The notes under the pieces: model-generated | Told to the model about the DNA's origin: nothing | The model's input: only the letters and a program-made list of their open reading frames with translations | The model's database searches: none | Shown here: one piece after another, positions 1-7,885 of the stretch | How positions within the stretch are numbered: position 1 is the first letter of the stretch | How the letters are laid out: the number at the start of each line of letters is the position of its first letter | Translations under genes and position numbers: made by a program | Origin: Bryobacteraceae bacterium | Lineage (GTDB): Bacteria > Acidobacteriota > Terriglobia > Bryobacterales > Bryobacteraceae | DNA length: 64,000 nt | NCBI GenBank assembly: GCA_026002875.1 | Contig: BPGE01000001.1 | Location: forward strand, 1,054,001-1,118,000 | Direction: 5' to 3'

Positions 1-519
1 CGGAACGGCGCGCGCGAGGAAGCCGTCGTGCTCGTGATGGGCGATCCGCAGGGCGCGCCGCCGCTGGTGCGCATTCACTCGCAGTGCTTCACCGGAGACG
101 TTTTTCATTCGCTGCGCTGCGACTGCCGCGCGCAGCTGGAGCTGGCCCTGGAGGCGGTGGCCGCCGAGGGCCGCGGCATCATCATCTATGAGATGAAGGA
201 AGGGCGCGGCATCGGGCTGATGAACAAGCTGCGCGCCTACAGCCTGCAGGATCAGGGCGCCGACACCGTGGAAGCCAACGAGCGGCTGGGTTTCCAGCCC
301 GACCTGCGCGAATACGAGCTGCCGGCGGCGATCCTCCGCTTTTTCGGGGTCTGCGCCGTGCGGCTGCTGACCAACAACCCGGACAAGATCGGGGCGATCG
401 AGCAGGCGGGCATCCGGGTGGCGGAGCGCGTGCCCTGCCAGCCGAAGCCGCTGACCCACCATGCCGTGCGCTATCTCAAGACGAAGAAGAAGCGCATGGG
501 GCACCTGATTGAACTGTAA
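1..519 (+). CDS. ribA: GTP cyclohydrolase II, 3' part (5' end outside the window)
   Basis: This enzyme opens the imidazole ring of GTP, releasing formate and pyrophosphate, in the first step of riboflavin synthesis. The frame is open from base 1, so only the C-terminal 172 residues are visible and the start lies upstream. The zinc cysteines are in SQCFTGDVFHSLRCDC and are followed by the GRGIGLMNKLRAYSLQ loop and EANERLGF, all typical of the family. The protein ends in a basic tail (KTKKKRMGHL). Whether the missing part holds a RibB domain (a ribBA fusion) cannot be decided. ribD lies 3.4 kb downstream in another transcription unit. Confidence 0.93.
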   Translation, partial: RNGAREEAVVLVMGDPQGAPPLVRIHSQCFTGDVFHSLRCDCRAQLELALEAVAAEGRGIIIYEMKEGRGIGLMNKLRAYSLQDQGADTVEANERLGFQPDLREYELPAAILRFFGVCAVRLLTNNPDKIGAIEQAGIRVAERVPCQPKPLTHHAVRYLKTKKKRMGHLIEL

Positions 520-551
520 GCGCGCCCTCGCCGGGGCCGTGTCCGTCCGCG

Positions 552-1490
552 ATGAAGCCGCCGATCCGCACCGCCGCCCGCTTCAGCCGCCGTTCGCTGC
601 TGGCCGCGCCGCTGGCGGCGCGCCCGCGCGGCGGGCTGTTCCGCGGGACGTTTCTGCAGCCGTGGGCGCGGCATCTGGAGTGGGCGCAGGAGCAATGGGA
701 GGAGCTGCTCGACACGCTCGCGGCGCTCGGCTGCGAAGAGATCATCCTGCAGTGGTGCCGCTACGATGACATCGATTACGCGCCCATGGCGGCGCGCCTG
801 CTCGATCTGGCGCGCGCGCGCCGCATGCGCCTGATGATCGGGCTGCCGTATGCAAGCGCCTGGTGGAAGGAGATCGGCGCCGACGCGGCGCAGGCGCTGG
901 AAGGCTTGACGGCGCGGGCGCGGGAGTTCACCGCCTCGGAGGAGGCGCGCCGATGGCGGCGACATCCGGCGTTCGGAGGCTGGTATCTGCCGGAAGAGAT
1001 CGACGACGATCACTGGTTCGCGCCGGCGCGGCGGCGGCTGCTGGCCGGGGCGCTCGACCGGATTGCGGGGCTGTTGAGGCCGGTGTCGGCGTCGGGGTTC
1101 ACCAACCGCGGGCATACGGCGCTGGAGCTGGCCGGTTTCTGGCAGGATCTGGCGGCGCGGAAGCGGTTGTCGAGAGTGCTGTTCCAGGACGGGATCGGAG
1201 CGGGCAAGATGACGCTGGCGGCGTGGCCTGCGTATGTGGAGGCGCTGCGGGCGAAGCTCGGCCGGAGGCTGGACGTGGTGGTGGAGATCTTCGAGGCGCG
1301 GACGGGGGAGGGCGGATTCCAGGCCGGGCCGGCGGCCTGGGAGCGGGTGCGGGCGCAGGCGGAGCTGGCGCGGCGGGCGACGCGGCGGCCGCCGCTGTGT
1401 TTCAGTCTTCCCGATTACGCGGTACCGCAAGCCGGGCCGGCGGCGGCGGAGCTGTTCCGGGCGCTGGGCGGAGTGCAGAATCCGCGCTGA
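552..1490 (+). CDS. DUF4434-like TIM-barrel protein with Tat-type leader
   Basis: The 312-residue product starts with a twin-arginine-like leader (RFSRRSLLAAPLAA), so export or membrane attachment is likely. The body shows the pattern of DUF4434 glycosidase-like barrels: FRGTFLQPW near the start, EEIILQWCRYDD on an early strand, and the acidic GWYLPEEIDDDHW segment around residues 140-152 that is the usual signature. No catalytic activity has been assigned to this group with certainty; a carbohydrate-active role is inference from the fold. It begins 32 bases after ribA and could be co-transcribed. No strong ribosome binding site is visible before the ATG, so the exact start is moderately certain. 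Confidence 0.7.
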   Translation: MKPPIRTAARFSRRSLLAAPLAARPRGGLFRGTFLQPWARHLEWAQEQWEELLDTLAALGCEEIILQWCRYDDIDYAPMAARLLDLARARRMRLMIGLPYASAWWKEIGADAAQALEGLTARAREFTASEEARRWRRHPAFGGWYLPEEIDDDHWFAPARRRLLAGALDRIAGLLRPVSASGFTNRGHTALELAGFWQDLAARKRLSRVLFQDGIGAGKMTLAAWPAYVEALRAKLGRRLDVVVEIFEARTGEGGFQAGPAAWERVRAQAELARRATRRPPLCFSLPDYAVPQAGPAAAELFRALGGVQNPR

Positions 1491-1595
1491 ATTTCTCTCA
1501 AGCCCCCGCGGGGCGGACCGATAAGGACAGCGAGGCTCCGGAACTGCAGCCGGGGTTCATCGAAAATCAACCCGAGGGTCAAGGAGAGAAACCGA

Positions 1596-1946
1596 ATGAA
1601 ACTGTCCCAGTGGATGCGCTGCGCACTGCTTGTGGCCGTGGCCGCCGTGCTTCCCGTTGCCGCCCAGGAAGAGATCACGACCGCGAACGCGCTGGGCCGC
1701 GTGGTGAAGAAGGTGGCGCCGACGTTCCCGGTGGCTGCCAAGCAGCTGAACGTGACGGGGACGCAGGATGTCCAGATCGTCGTTGACGAAGAGGGCAATG
1801 TGATCGATGCGAAGGTGCTGAAGGGCAACGCCCTGTTCACGCAGTCTTCGCTGGCCGCCATCAAGGAGTGGAAATTCACGCCGCTGCTGAAGGACGGCCA
1901 GCCGGTGAAATTCACGACCGTGGTTTCCTTTAATTACACGAAATAG
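1596..1946 (+). CDS. TonB C-terminal-domain protein (secreted, single domain)
   Basis: A 116-residue protein with a signal peptide (ALLVAVAAVLPVAAQ) followed by a single TonB C-terminal domain: VAPTFPVAAKQLNVTGTQDV, then VDEEGNVIDAKVLKG and AAIKEWKFTP, ending in VSFNYTK. It lacks the N-terminal membrane helix and proline-rich linker of a real TonB, so it is probably a periplasmic stand-alone domain of the type common in acidobacteria rather than an energy transducer for outer-membrane receptors. An AAGGAG box lies about 11 bases before the ATG. No receptor or ExbB/ExbD gene is nearby. Confidence 0.8.
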   Translation: MKLSQWMRCALLVAVAAVLPVAAQEEITTANALGRVVKKVAPTFPVAAKQLNVTGTQDVQIVVDEEGNVIDAKVLKGNALFTQSSLAAIKEWKFTPLLKDGQPVKFTTVVSFNYTK

Positions 1947-2037
1947 CGCACAAATGTTTCTGAGGCGGGCGCAGCCGGCAGAGGCGGCCCGCCCTGCTTT
2001 CATCCTTGCGGGTGCGGGCCGGGCACAATGGTAATAC

Positions 2038-2535
2038 ATGGCTGCCCGGCTCCTGCCCGTTCTGCTGCTGTTTGTCCGCCTCGCCCTTCCCCAAACCCTT
2101 CCGCAGACCTTCCAGGCGCGGGTCGTCTCCGTCGCCGACGGCGATACGATCACTGTCCTGCAGAACCGTCAGCAGATCCGCATCCGCCTGTATGGCATCG
2201 ATTGCCCTGAACCGGGCCAGCCGTTCCACACCCGCGCCAGCCGGCGCACGGCGGAGCTGGCACAAGGCAGGACCGTGACGGTGCGGACGGAGTCGCGCGA
2301 CCGATGGGGGCGCCTGGTGGCGTGGGTGATCCTGCCCGATGGCCGTTCGCTGAATGAAATCCTTGTTGCGGAAGGTCTGGCCTGGCACTTCCGACGCTAC
2401 GCTCCGCGCGAGAAGCGTCTGATTCAGCTGGAGCGGGAGGCCCGAGACGCCCGCCGGGGACTGTGGCAGGATCCGGCGCCCGTGCCGCCCTGGGAGTGGC
2501 GCCGCCATTCCCGCCGTTCCGCTGGGCGACAATAA
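2038..2535 (+). CDS. Secreted thermonuclease-family (SNase) nuclease
   Basis: This 165-residue protein has a hydrophobic leader ([15 protein letters not shown]) and a staphylococcal-nuclease fold: [29 protein letters not shown], then [20 protein letters not shown] and ILVAEGLAW. The aspartate of the first motif and the arginine of RLYGID are the calcium and phosphate binding positions of the family. Known members cleave DNA and RNA; the substrate here cannot be told. It ends in a short W/P/R-rich tail. Eight bases separate it from the next gene. There is no good ribosome binding site before the ATG. Confidence 0.85.
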   Translation: MAARLLPVLLLFVRLALPQTLPQTFQARVVSVADGDTITVLQNRQQIRIRLYGIDCPEPGQPFHTRASRRTAELAQGRTVTVRTESRDRWGRLVAWVILPDGRSLNEILVAEGLAWHFRRYAPREKRLIQLEREARDARRGLWQDPAPVPPWEWRRHSRRSAGRQ

Positions 2536-2543
2536 ACTTTGCC

Positions 2544-2963
2544 ATGAAAAGCTACCGCAAGGAACTCTGGTTCGAGGTGCCCGCGCGCCGCGGCTTCATC
2601 AACATCACGCCGCAGGTGGAGCAGTGCCTCCGCGAAAGCGGCGTGCGGGAGGGGTTGTGCCTGGTCAATGCGATGCACATCACGGCCAGCGTGTTCATCA
2701 ACGATGATGAATCCGGGCTGCACCACGATTATGAAGTCTGGCTCGAGAAGCTGGCGCCGCACGAGCCTGTTTCGGCCTATCATCACAACCGAACGGGCGA
2801 GGACAACGCCGACGCGCACATGAAGCGGCAGATCATGGGTCGCGAAGTGGTGGTGGCCATCACCGGCGGCAGGCTTGATTTCGGCCCGTGGGAGCAGATC
2901 TTCTACGGCGAATTCGACGGCCGCAGGCGCAAGCGGGTGCTCGTGAAAATCATCGGCGAGTAG
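2544..2963 (+). CDS. YjbQ/UPF0047 family protein
   Basis: A 139-residue member of the YjbQ family, members of which show weak secondary thiamine phosphate synthase activity; the physiological role is unsettled. Visible family motifs are [16 protein letters not shown], the cluster [18 protein letters not shown], which carries the conserved histidines and asparagine, and [20 protein letters not shown] near the end. The frame extends upstream, but the ATG at 2544 fits the family N-terminus ([12 protein letters not shown]) and starts 8 bases after the nuclease gene. It is followed 42 bases later by ftsY. Confidence 0.88.
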   Translation: MKSYRKELWFEVPARRGFINITPQVEQCLRESGVREGLCLVNAMHITASVFINDDESGLHHDYEVWLEKLAPHEPVSAYHHNRTGEDNADAHMKRQIMGREVVVAITGGRLDFGPWEQIFYGEFDGRRRKRVLVKIIGE

Positions 2964-3005
2964 CGCCTGCGGCCCGCTACACTGGAAGTTACCGCTGCGC
3001 TGCCT

Positions 3006-3923
3006 ATGCCCGGCCTTCTCGAACGACTCAAGCAGGGAATCCAGAAAACGCGCGCCGGCCTTGTCGGCAAAGTGGAGGATGTTCTCCTCGGCAGGAAGGA
3101 GATCGATCCGGATCTGCTCGACGAGCTCGAGTACACGCTCATCACCGCCGACATCGGCGTGCGCACGGCCACTGACATTCTGGAGTCGATCCGTCAGCGG
3201 GTGGACCGGCACCTGGTGAATGATCCCGGCGAGCTGCGCCAGCTGATCCGCGAGCATCTGCTGGGCGTGCTGGAGGCGGGCGAACGGCCGCTGAACTGGC
3301 CCGCGCACCCGCCCGCGGTGGTGCTGCTGGTGGGCGTGAACGGCTCGGGCAAGACGACGACGACGGGGAAGCTGGCGGCGCAGTTCAAGGCGCAGGGCAA
3401 GAACGTCCTGCTGTGCGCCGCCGATACGTTCCGCGCCGCAGCCATCGATCAGCTGGAGGTCTGGAGCCGGCGCGCGGGCGTGGAGATCATCCGGCAGGGC
3501 GCGGGCGCCGACCCGAGCGCCGTGCTGTACGACGCCATTCAGGCGGCGAAAGCGCGCAACACGGATATTCTGCTGGCCGACACTGCCGGCCGCCTGCACA
3601 CGAAGTCGAATCTGATGGCGGAGCTGGAAAAGATGCGCCGCACTGCGGCGCGTCTGGTGGAGGGCGCGCCGCATGAAGTCTGGCTCGTGCTCGACGCCAC
3701 GACAGGGCAGAACGGTCTGGAGCAGGCGCGGCGGTTCACGGAGTCGGCGGGCGTGACGGGCCTGATTCTGACCAAGCTCGACGGCACGGCCAAGGGCGGC
3801 ATCGTCGTGGCGATCGCCCGCGAGCTGAATCTGCCGATCCGATATGTTGGCGTCGGCGAGCAGGCGGACGATCTGCTGCCCTTCGACGCGCACCAGTTCA
3901 TCGACTCGCTCTTCGAACCATGA
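3006..3923 (+). CDS. ftsY: Signal recognition particle receptor FtsY
   Basis: FtsY docks SRP-bound ribosomes at the membrane for co-translational insertion. The 305-residue protein has a short N domain and a full G domain: GVNGSGKTTTTGKLAAQF (P loop), CAADTFRAAAIDQL, LADTAGRLHT and LTKLDGTAKGG, with GVGEQADDLLPF near the end. The acidic A domain found in enteric FtsY is missing, as in many other phyla. The last four bases overlap the start of ribD (ATGA), so the two are translationally coupled. Confidence 0.96.
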   Translation: MPGLLERLKQGIQKTRAGLVGKVEDVLLGRKEIDPDLLDELEYTLITADIGVRTATDILESIRQRVDRHLVNDPGELRQLIREHLLGVLEAGERPLNWPAHPPAVVLLVGVNGSGKTTTTGKLAAQFKAQGKNVLLCAADTFRAAAIDQLEVWSRRAGVEIIRQGAGADPSAVLYDAIQAAKARNTDILLADTAGRLHTKSNLMAELEKMRRTAARLVEGAPHEVWLVLDATTGQNGLEQARRFTESAGVTGLILTKLDGTAKGGIVVAIARELNLPIRYVGVGEQADDLLPFDAHQFIDSLFEP

Positions 3924-5020
3924 ACCCGGAATGGATCCGCGAAGCGCTCGCCCTGGCCCGCCAGGGAGCGGGGCGGGTTTCGCCGAATCCGGCCGTGGGC
4001 GCCGTGGTCGTGCGGGATGGCCAGGCGGTGGGCCGCGGATTTCATACGTGGGCGGGAGTGAAACACGCGGAAGCGATCGCGCTGGAAGAGGCGGGCGAAG
4101 CGGCGCGCGGCGCGGATCTCTATGTGACGCTCGAGCCCTGCGCGCACACGGGGCGCACGCCGCCGTGCGTGGATGCGATCCTCCGCGCGGGCGTCGCGCG
4201 GGTGATCTCGATCACCGAGGATCCCAACCCGCTGGTGGCGGGGCAGGGCTTCGCGCGGCTGCGCGCAGCGGGCGTCGAGGTCATTCTTCTGGAAGAGTTG
4301 GCCGAGGAGGCGCGGAGGCTGAATCTGGCGTTCTTTCACTTCATGCGCACGGGGCGGCCGCTGGTGACGCTGAAGTCGGCGCTGACGCTGGACGGCAAGA
4401 TCGCCGCTCCGGAAGACAATACGGGCTGGATCACGTCGGAGAAGGCGCGGGCCCACGTGCAGATCGTGCGGCACGAGCATGATGCGATTCTGACGGGCAT
4501 CAACACGGTGCTGGGCGACGACTGCCTGCTGACGGACCGCAGCGGGCTGGAGCGGGCGCGGCCGCTGCTGCGGATCGTGCTGGACTCGCTGCTGCGCCTG
4601 CCGCCATCGAGCCGCATGGTCCAGAGCTGCCGCAACGACGTGCTGGTGGTGTGCACGTCGGTTGCGCCGCCGCAGCGCCGCACGGCGCTCGAGGAGCGCG
4701 GCGTGGAGGTGATCGCCCTGGACGGCGAAGGCGGGCGTCCGGATCTCAGGCGCGTCGTCTCTCTGCTTGCCGAACGGCAGTACCTTTCGCTGATGATCGA
4801 AGCCGGGAGCAAGGTGAACTGGTCGGCGCTCGAATCGGGCGCGGTGGACCGCATCCTGTTCTACTACGCGCCGAAGATCCTGGGCGGCATGCAGTCGCTG
4901 CCCGTTGCCGGAGGGCTGGGGCGGCGGCGGCGCTCGGACGCCATCCTGTTCCGCGATGTCCGGCTGACGCCCATCCCGCCGGACGAGTTCCTGCTGGAAG
5001 CCTGGCTCGTGAAGGACTGA
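3920..5020 (+). CDS. ribD: Bifunctional riboflavin deaminase/reductase RibD
   Basis: RibD performs steps 2 and 3 of riboflavin synthesis: zinc-dependent deamination of the pyrimidine and NADPH-dependent reduction of the ribosyl side chain. The deaminase half (about residues 1-145) holds the zinc ligands in KHAEAIALEEAG and EPCAHTGRTPPC. The reductase half starts near RPLVTLKSALTLDGKIA and continues through GWITSEKAR and LIEAGSKVNWS. At 366 residues it is full length. It overlaps ftsY by four bases and converges on argR with a 9-base gap. Confidence 0.96.
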   Translation: MNPEWIREALALARQGAGRVSPNPAVGAVVVRDGQAVGRGFHTWAGVKHAEAIALEEAGEAARGADLYVTLEPCAHTGRTPPCVDAILRAGVARVISITEDPNPLVAGQGFARLRAAGVEVILLEELAEEARRLNLAFFHFMRTGRPLVTLKSALTLDGKIAAPEDNTGWITSEKARAHVQIVRHEHDAILTGINTVLGDDCLLTDRSGLERARPLLRIVLDSLLRLPPSSRMVQSCRNDVLVVCTSVAPPQRRTALEERGVEVIALDGEGGRPDLRRVVSLLAERQYLSLMIEAGSKVNWSALESGAVDRILFYYAPKILGGMQSLPVAGGLGRRRRSDAILFRDVRLTPIPPDEFLLEAWLVKD

Positions 5021-5029
5021 GACTGGCGC

Positions 5030-5464
5030 CTACTGATTCACGTAGGACAGGAGACGCTCGTGGACCGTCTTGGCGCGCTGGTTGTCCCAGCAGGCCACGA
5101 AGACGGTATCGTCGCCAGCCACGGTGCCGGCGATTTCGGGCCAGTCTTCCTGGTCGAGCGCCACGGCAAGAGAGTTGGCGCTGCCGGTGGAGGTCTTGAG
5201 AATGACGAGGTGCTGGGCGAGGCGCACGTCGAGCAGATACTCGGCCATCACCTGGGCGAGACTCGGTCCGGTCGGATCGGGGAGGATCTCGCGGTAGCCA
5301 TCGGCGGTTTTGACGATGCCCATCTCGCGCAGGTCGCGCGAAAGGGTGACCTGCGTGACTTCGATGCCCTGCGAGCGCAGTTCCTGGGCGAGCTCTTCCT
5401 GCGTGTTGATCCGTCTGGAGCGGATCAGTTTGAGGATCTGTCCCTGGCGGTAGTTCTTGGTCAT
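5030..5464 (-). CDS. argR: Arginine repressor ArgR
   Basis: ArgR senses L-arginine and, as a hexamer, binds ARG boxes to repress arginine synthesis. The 144-residue protein has an N-terminal winged helix (QGQILKLIRSRRINTQEELA, then TQVTLSRDLREMG) and a C-terminal hexamerisation and arginine-binding domain ending in GTVAGDDTVFVAC, with the DD pair that contacts arginine. It is the last gene of argF-argH-argR and overlaps argH by four bases. Since ARG boxes lie before argF, it should control its own synthesis. Confidence 0.95.
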   Translation of the reverse strand: MTKNYRQGQILKLIRSRRINTQEELAQELRSQGIEVTQVTLSRDLREMGIVKTADGYREILPDPTGPSLAQVMAEYLLDVRLAQHLVILKTSTGSANSLAVALDQEDWPEIAGTVAGDDTVFVACWDNQRAKTVHERLLSYVNQ

Positions 5465-6822
5465 GAGATGGACTCCAGGCGCCGCCGGGCTTCAGCCAGC
5501 GCGGCGGCGACGGTCTGCGGGGCCGCGCCTCCGCGGGCGGTGCGCGTGGCGAGCCCTTTTTCAGGATCGAGCAATTCGGCCATTTCGGGCAAGAAGCGCG
5601 GGTCGAAGGCGTGCAGCTCCGCGCCCGTCCAGTCCTGCGGTTTTCGCCCGGCGCGCAGGCTTTCGAGCACGAGCCTGCCGACCAGGTGATGGGCGTCGTG
5701 GAAGGGGACGCCCGAGCGTGCCAGCGCCTCGGCCAGGTCGGTGGCCACCAGCCAGCCTTCGGCTGCGGCGCGACGCGCAGGTTCCGGACGCAGTTGAGCC
5801 GTCTCGACGACGGCGCGCGCCATCTCCAGCGCAGCCTCCGTCTGATCGGCGGCTTCAAACAGCGGCTCCTTGTCTTCCTGCATGTCCCGGTTGTAGGTCA
5901 GCGGGAGGCCCTTCATCGTCACAAACAAAGACGTATAGCAGGCGAAAACCCGGCCGCATTTGCCGCGGATCAGTTCCAGAGAATCCGGATTTTTCTTCTG
6001 CGGCATCAGCGACGAGCCGCTGGTGACGCCGTCGGACAGCTCCAGCCAGCCGAATTCTTCCGAGGAATAGAGAATCCAGTCCTCGGCCAGGCGCGACAGG
6101 TGCAGCATCAGGATCGATGCGGCGGAGAGAAAATCGAGGGCCCAGTCGCGGTCCGCGCTGACGTCCATCGAGTTCGCGGTCACCGCATCGAATCCGAGTT
6201 CGCGCGCGATGGCTTCCCGGTCGATCGGAAAGCCGCAGCCGGCGAGCGCGCCCGAGCCGAGCGGCATCACGTTGACGCGCGCCCGCGCCTGCTGCAGGCG
6301 CTCGTGGTCGCGCCAGAACATCTCGAAATAGGCCAGCAGATAGTGCGCCCACGCGACCGGCTGCGCCCGACGCAGGTGCGTGTAGCCGGGGATGACCGTG
6401 GCCGTGCGCGGCTGCGCCGATTCGAGCAGCGCGCCCATCAGCGCGCGCAGCGACGCCGCGCACCGGTCGATGGTCCCGCGCAGCCACAGGCGCGTGTCGA
6501 GAGAAACCTGCTCGTTGCGCGACCGCCCCGTATGGATCTTCGAAGCCAGCGCCCCGGTTTTCTCCTTCAGCACGCGGATGACGTAAGTGTGGATGTCTTC
6601 GTCCGGCGCGTCCGCAGGCGGAGGGGGCACTTCCGACAGCGCGCGGCACAACGTGTCCGCCTCTCCGTCCGTCAGGATGCCAGCCCGGGCGAGCGCCCGC
6701 GCCCACGCCTGCGAGCCGGCGATGTCGGCTTCGAACAGCCGCCGGTCGAAGCGCAGCGACCACGAAAAACGCTGGAAGACCTCGTTCGGCCCTTCTTCAA
6801 ACCGTCCGCCCCACAGCTTCAC
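5461..6822 (-). CDS. argH: Argininosuccinate lyase
   Basis: This enzyme splits argininosuccinate into arginine and fumarate, the last step of arginine synthesis. The 453-residue product starts with MKLWGGRFEEGPNEVFQRF, the usual ArgH start, and has HTGRSRNEQVSLDTRLW, the catalytic histidine region GYTHLRRAQPV and the superfamily signature GSSLMPQKKNPDSLEL with its mobile serine loop. It lies between argF (19 bases upstream) and argR (4-base overlap). No argG (argininosuccinate synthase) is found in the window. Confidence 0.97.
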   Translation of the reverse strand: MKLWGGRFEEGPNEVFQRFSWSLRFDRRLFEADIAGSQAWARALARAGILTDGEADTLCRALSEVPPPPADAPDEDIHTYVIRVLKEKTGALASKIHTGRSRNEQVSLDTRLWLRGTIDRCAASLRALMGALLESAQPRTATVIPGYTHLRRAQPVAWAHYLLAYFEMFWRDHERLQQARARVNVMPLGSGALAGCGFPIDREAIARELGFDAVTANSMDVSADRDWALDFLSAASILMLHLSRLAEDWILYSSEEFGWLELSDGVTSGSSLMPQKKNPDSLELIRGKCGRVFACYTSLFVTMKGLPLTYNRDMQEDKEPLFEAADQTEAALEMARAVVETAQLRPEPARRAAAEGWLVATDLAEALARSGVPFHDAHHLVGRLVLESLRAGRKPQDWTGAELHAFDPRFLPEMAELLDPEKGLATRTARGGAAPQTVAAALAEARRRLESIS

Positions 6823-6841
6823 GCGGTTCGTGTCTCCTTCC

Positions 6842-7807
6842 TTATTGCGCCGGTCCGTCCAGCAGCATCAGCAGCAGCGCCTTCTGGGCGTGCAGGCGGT
6901 TCTCGGCCTGCTCGAAGACGAGCGAGACCGGCGACTCAATCACGTCGGCGGTCACCTCTTCTTCGCGGTGCGCCGGCAGGCAATGCATGAAGAACGCGCC
7001 CGGCGCGGCCAGCGCCATCAGATTGCGGTTGACCTGATAGGCGGCGAAGACGCGCGCGCGCTCGGCCGCCTCGTGCTCGAAGCCCATGGAAGCCCAGACG
7101 TCCGTATAGACCGCTTCAGCCCCGCGGAGGCCCTCTTCCGTGCTGTTGGTGACCTCGATCAGTGCGCCCGTCTCGACGGCGAACTGCCGCGCCTGTTGGA
7201 CGATCTTCGCATCCGGTTCGTAGCCGGGGGGCGTGATGCAGACGAAATCCAGACCGAGCCGCGCCGCGTCCAGCATCAGCGAGTGGGCCACGTTGTTGCC
7301 GTCGCCTACGAACGCCAGTTTGTGGCCGCTCCATCCGCCCCATTGCTCGCGCAGCGTCTGCATATCGGCCAGCGCCTGGCAGGGATGATAGCGGTCCGAC
7401 AGCGCGTTGACGACGGGAATCCGCGCGTGCCGAGCCAGCGCATCGACAGTTTCCTGTGAAAATGTTCTGGCCACGATCAGATCCGTCCAGCGCTCCAGGT
7501 TGCGCGCCACGTCCTCCACCGGCTCGCGCCCGCCGATCGGCCCCGTAGTCAGCAGCGCATCGCCGCCGAGCTGCTTGGCCGCGACTTCGAACGTCATGCG
7601 CGTGCGCAGCGACGGCTTTTCAAACAAAAGGCTGAGAATGCGCCCGCGCAACGCCTGACGGAACCGCGACGGATGACGCTTGACTTCCGCGGCCAGATCC
7701 AGCAGCGTGCGGAGCTCGGCCGGCGTCAGGTCGAGATCGGAAGTCAGGTCGCCCGAACGCACGCGGGGAAACGGGGACGGGGACGAATCGATCATGGCGT
7801 CAGGCAA
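6842..7807 (-). CDS. argF: Ornithine carbamoyltransferase
   Basis: ArgF joins carbamoyl phosphate and ornithine to make citrulline. The 321-residue protein carries the carbamoyl phosphate loop FEKPSLRTRMTFE, HPCQALADMQT, the ornithine-binding loop VYTDVWASMG and the HCLPAHR signature. The start is chosen as TTG at 7807 because GGGAGGA lies 3 bases before it; the in-frame ATG at 7795 would be 16 bases from that box. It is the first gene of the arginine operon and has ARG boxes directly upstream (7824-7861). Confidence 0.95.
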   Translation of the reverse strand: MPDAMIDSSPSPFPRVRSGDLTSDLDLTPAELRTLLDLAAEVKRHPSRFRQALRGRILSLLFEKPSLRTRMTFEVAAKQLGGDALLTTGPIGGREPVEDVARNLERWTDLIVARTFSQETVDALARHARIPVVNALSDRYHPCQALADMQTLREQWGGWSGHKLAFVGDGNNVAHSLMLDAARLGLDFVCITPPGYEPDAKIVQQARQFAVETGALIEVTNSTEEGLRGAEAVYTDVWASMGFEHEAAERARVFAAYQVNRNLMALAAPGAFFMHCLPAHREEEVTADVIESPVSLVFEQAENRLHAQKALLLMLLDGPAQ

Positions 7808-7823
7808 CAGTCCTCCCGCAGCG

Positions 7824-7841
7824 TGTGAATAAGTATTCAGT
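7824..7841 (-). promoter_or_regulatory. ARG box upstream of argF (strong copy)
   Basis: TGTGAATAAGTATTCAGT matches the 18-bp ArgR operator consensus known from enteric bacteria (TGAAT, four A/T-rich bases, ATTCA) at every core position except one G in the spacer. It lies 17 bases before the argF start codon, where a bound repressor would block transcription or initiation. The repressor gene argR is the last gene of the same operon. Confidence 0.85.
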
Positions 7842-7843
7842 CA

Positions 7844-7861
7844 ACTGTATAATTACACGCG
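7844..7861 (-). promoter_or_regulatory. Second, degenerate ARG box
   Basis: ACTGTATAATTACACGCC retains the TG..AT/A-T-rich centre/A..C pattern of an ARG box and starts 2 bases after the strong box. ArgR hexamers usually bind paired boxes separated by 2-3 bases, so position supports it more than sequence does. A minus-strand TTGACT (7844-7839) overlaps both boxes and could be a -35 element, but no convincing -10 follows. Confidence 0.5.
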
Positions 7862-7885
7862 CCGCTGCGGCAGCGCAAGAAAGCC

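Noticed and set aside
1964-1993. Terminator after the TonB-domain gene
   Set aside because: A 7-bp stem (GGCGGGC/GCCCGCC) exists, but the loop is 16 bases and no T run follows.
2964-3919. FMN riboswitch for riboflavin genes
   Set aside because: ribD overlaps ftsY and has no leader; nothing resembling the conserved FMN element is seen before ftsY, and the ribA 5' region is outside the window.
7848-7853. Perfect TATAAT on the plus strand
   Set aside because: No -35 element at a fitting distance and no plus-strand gene follows; it belongs to the A/T-rich centre of the second ARG box.
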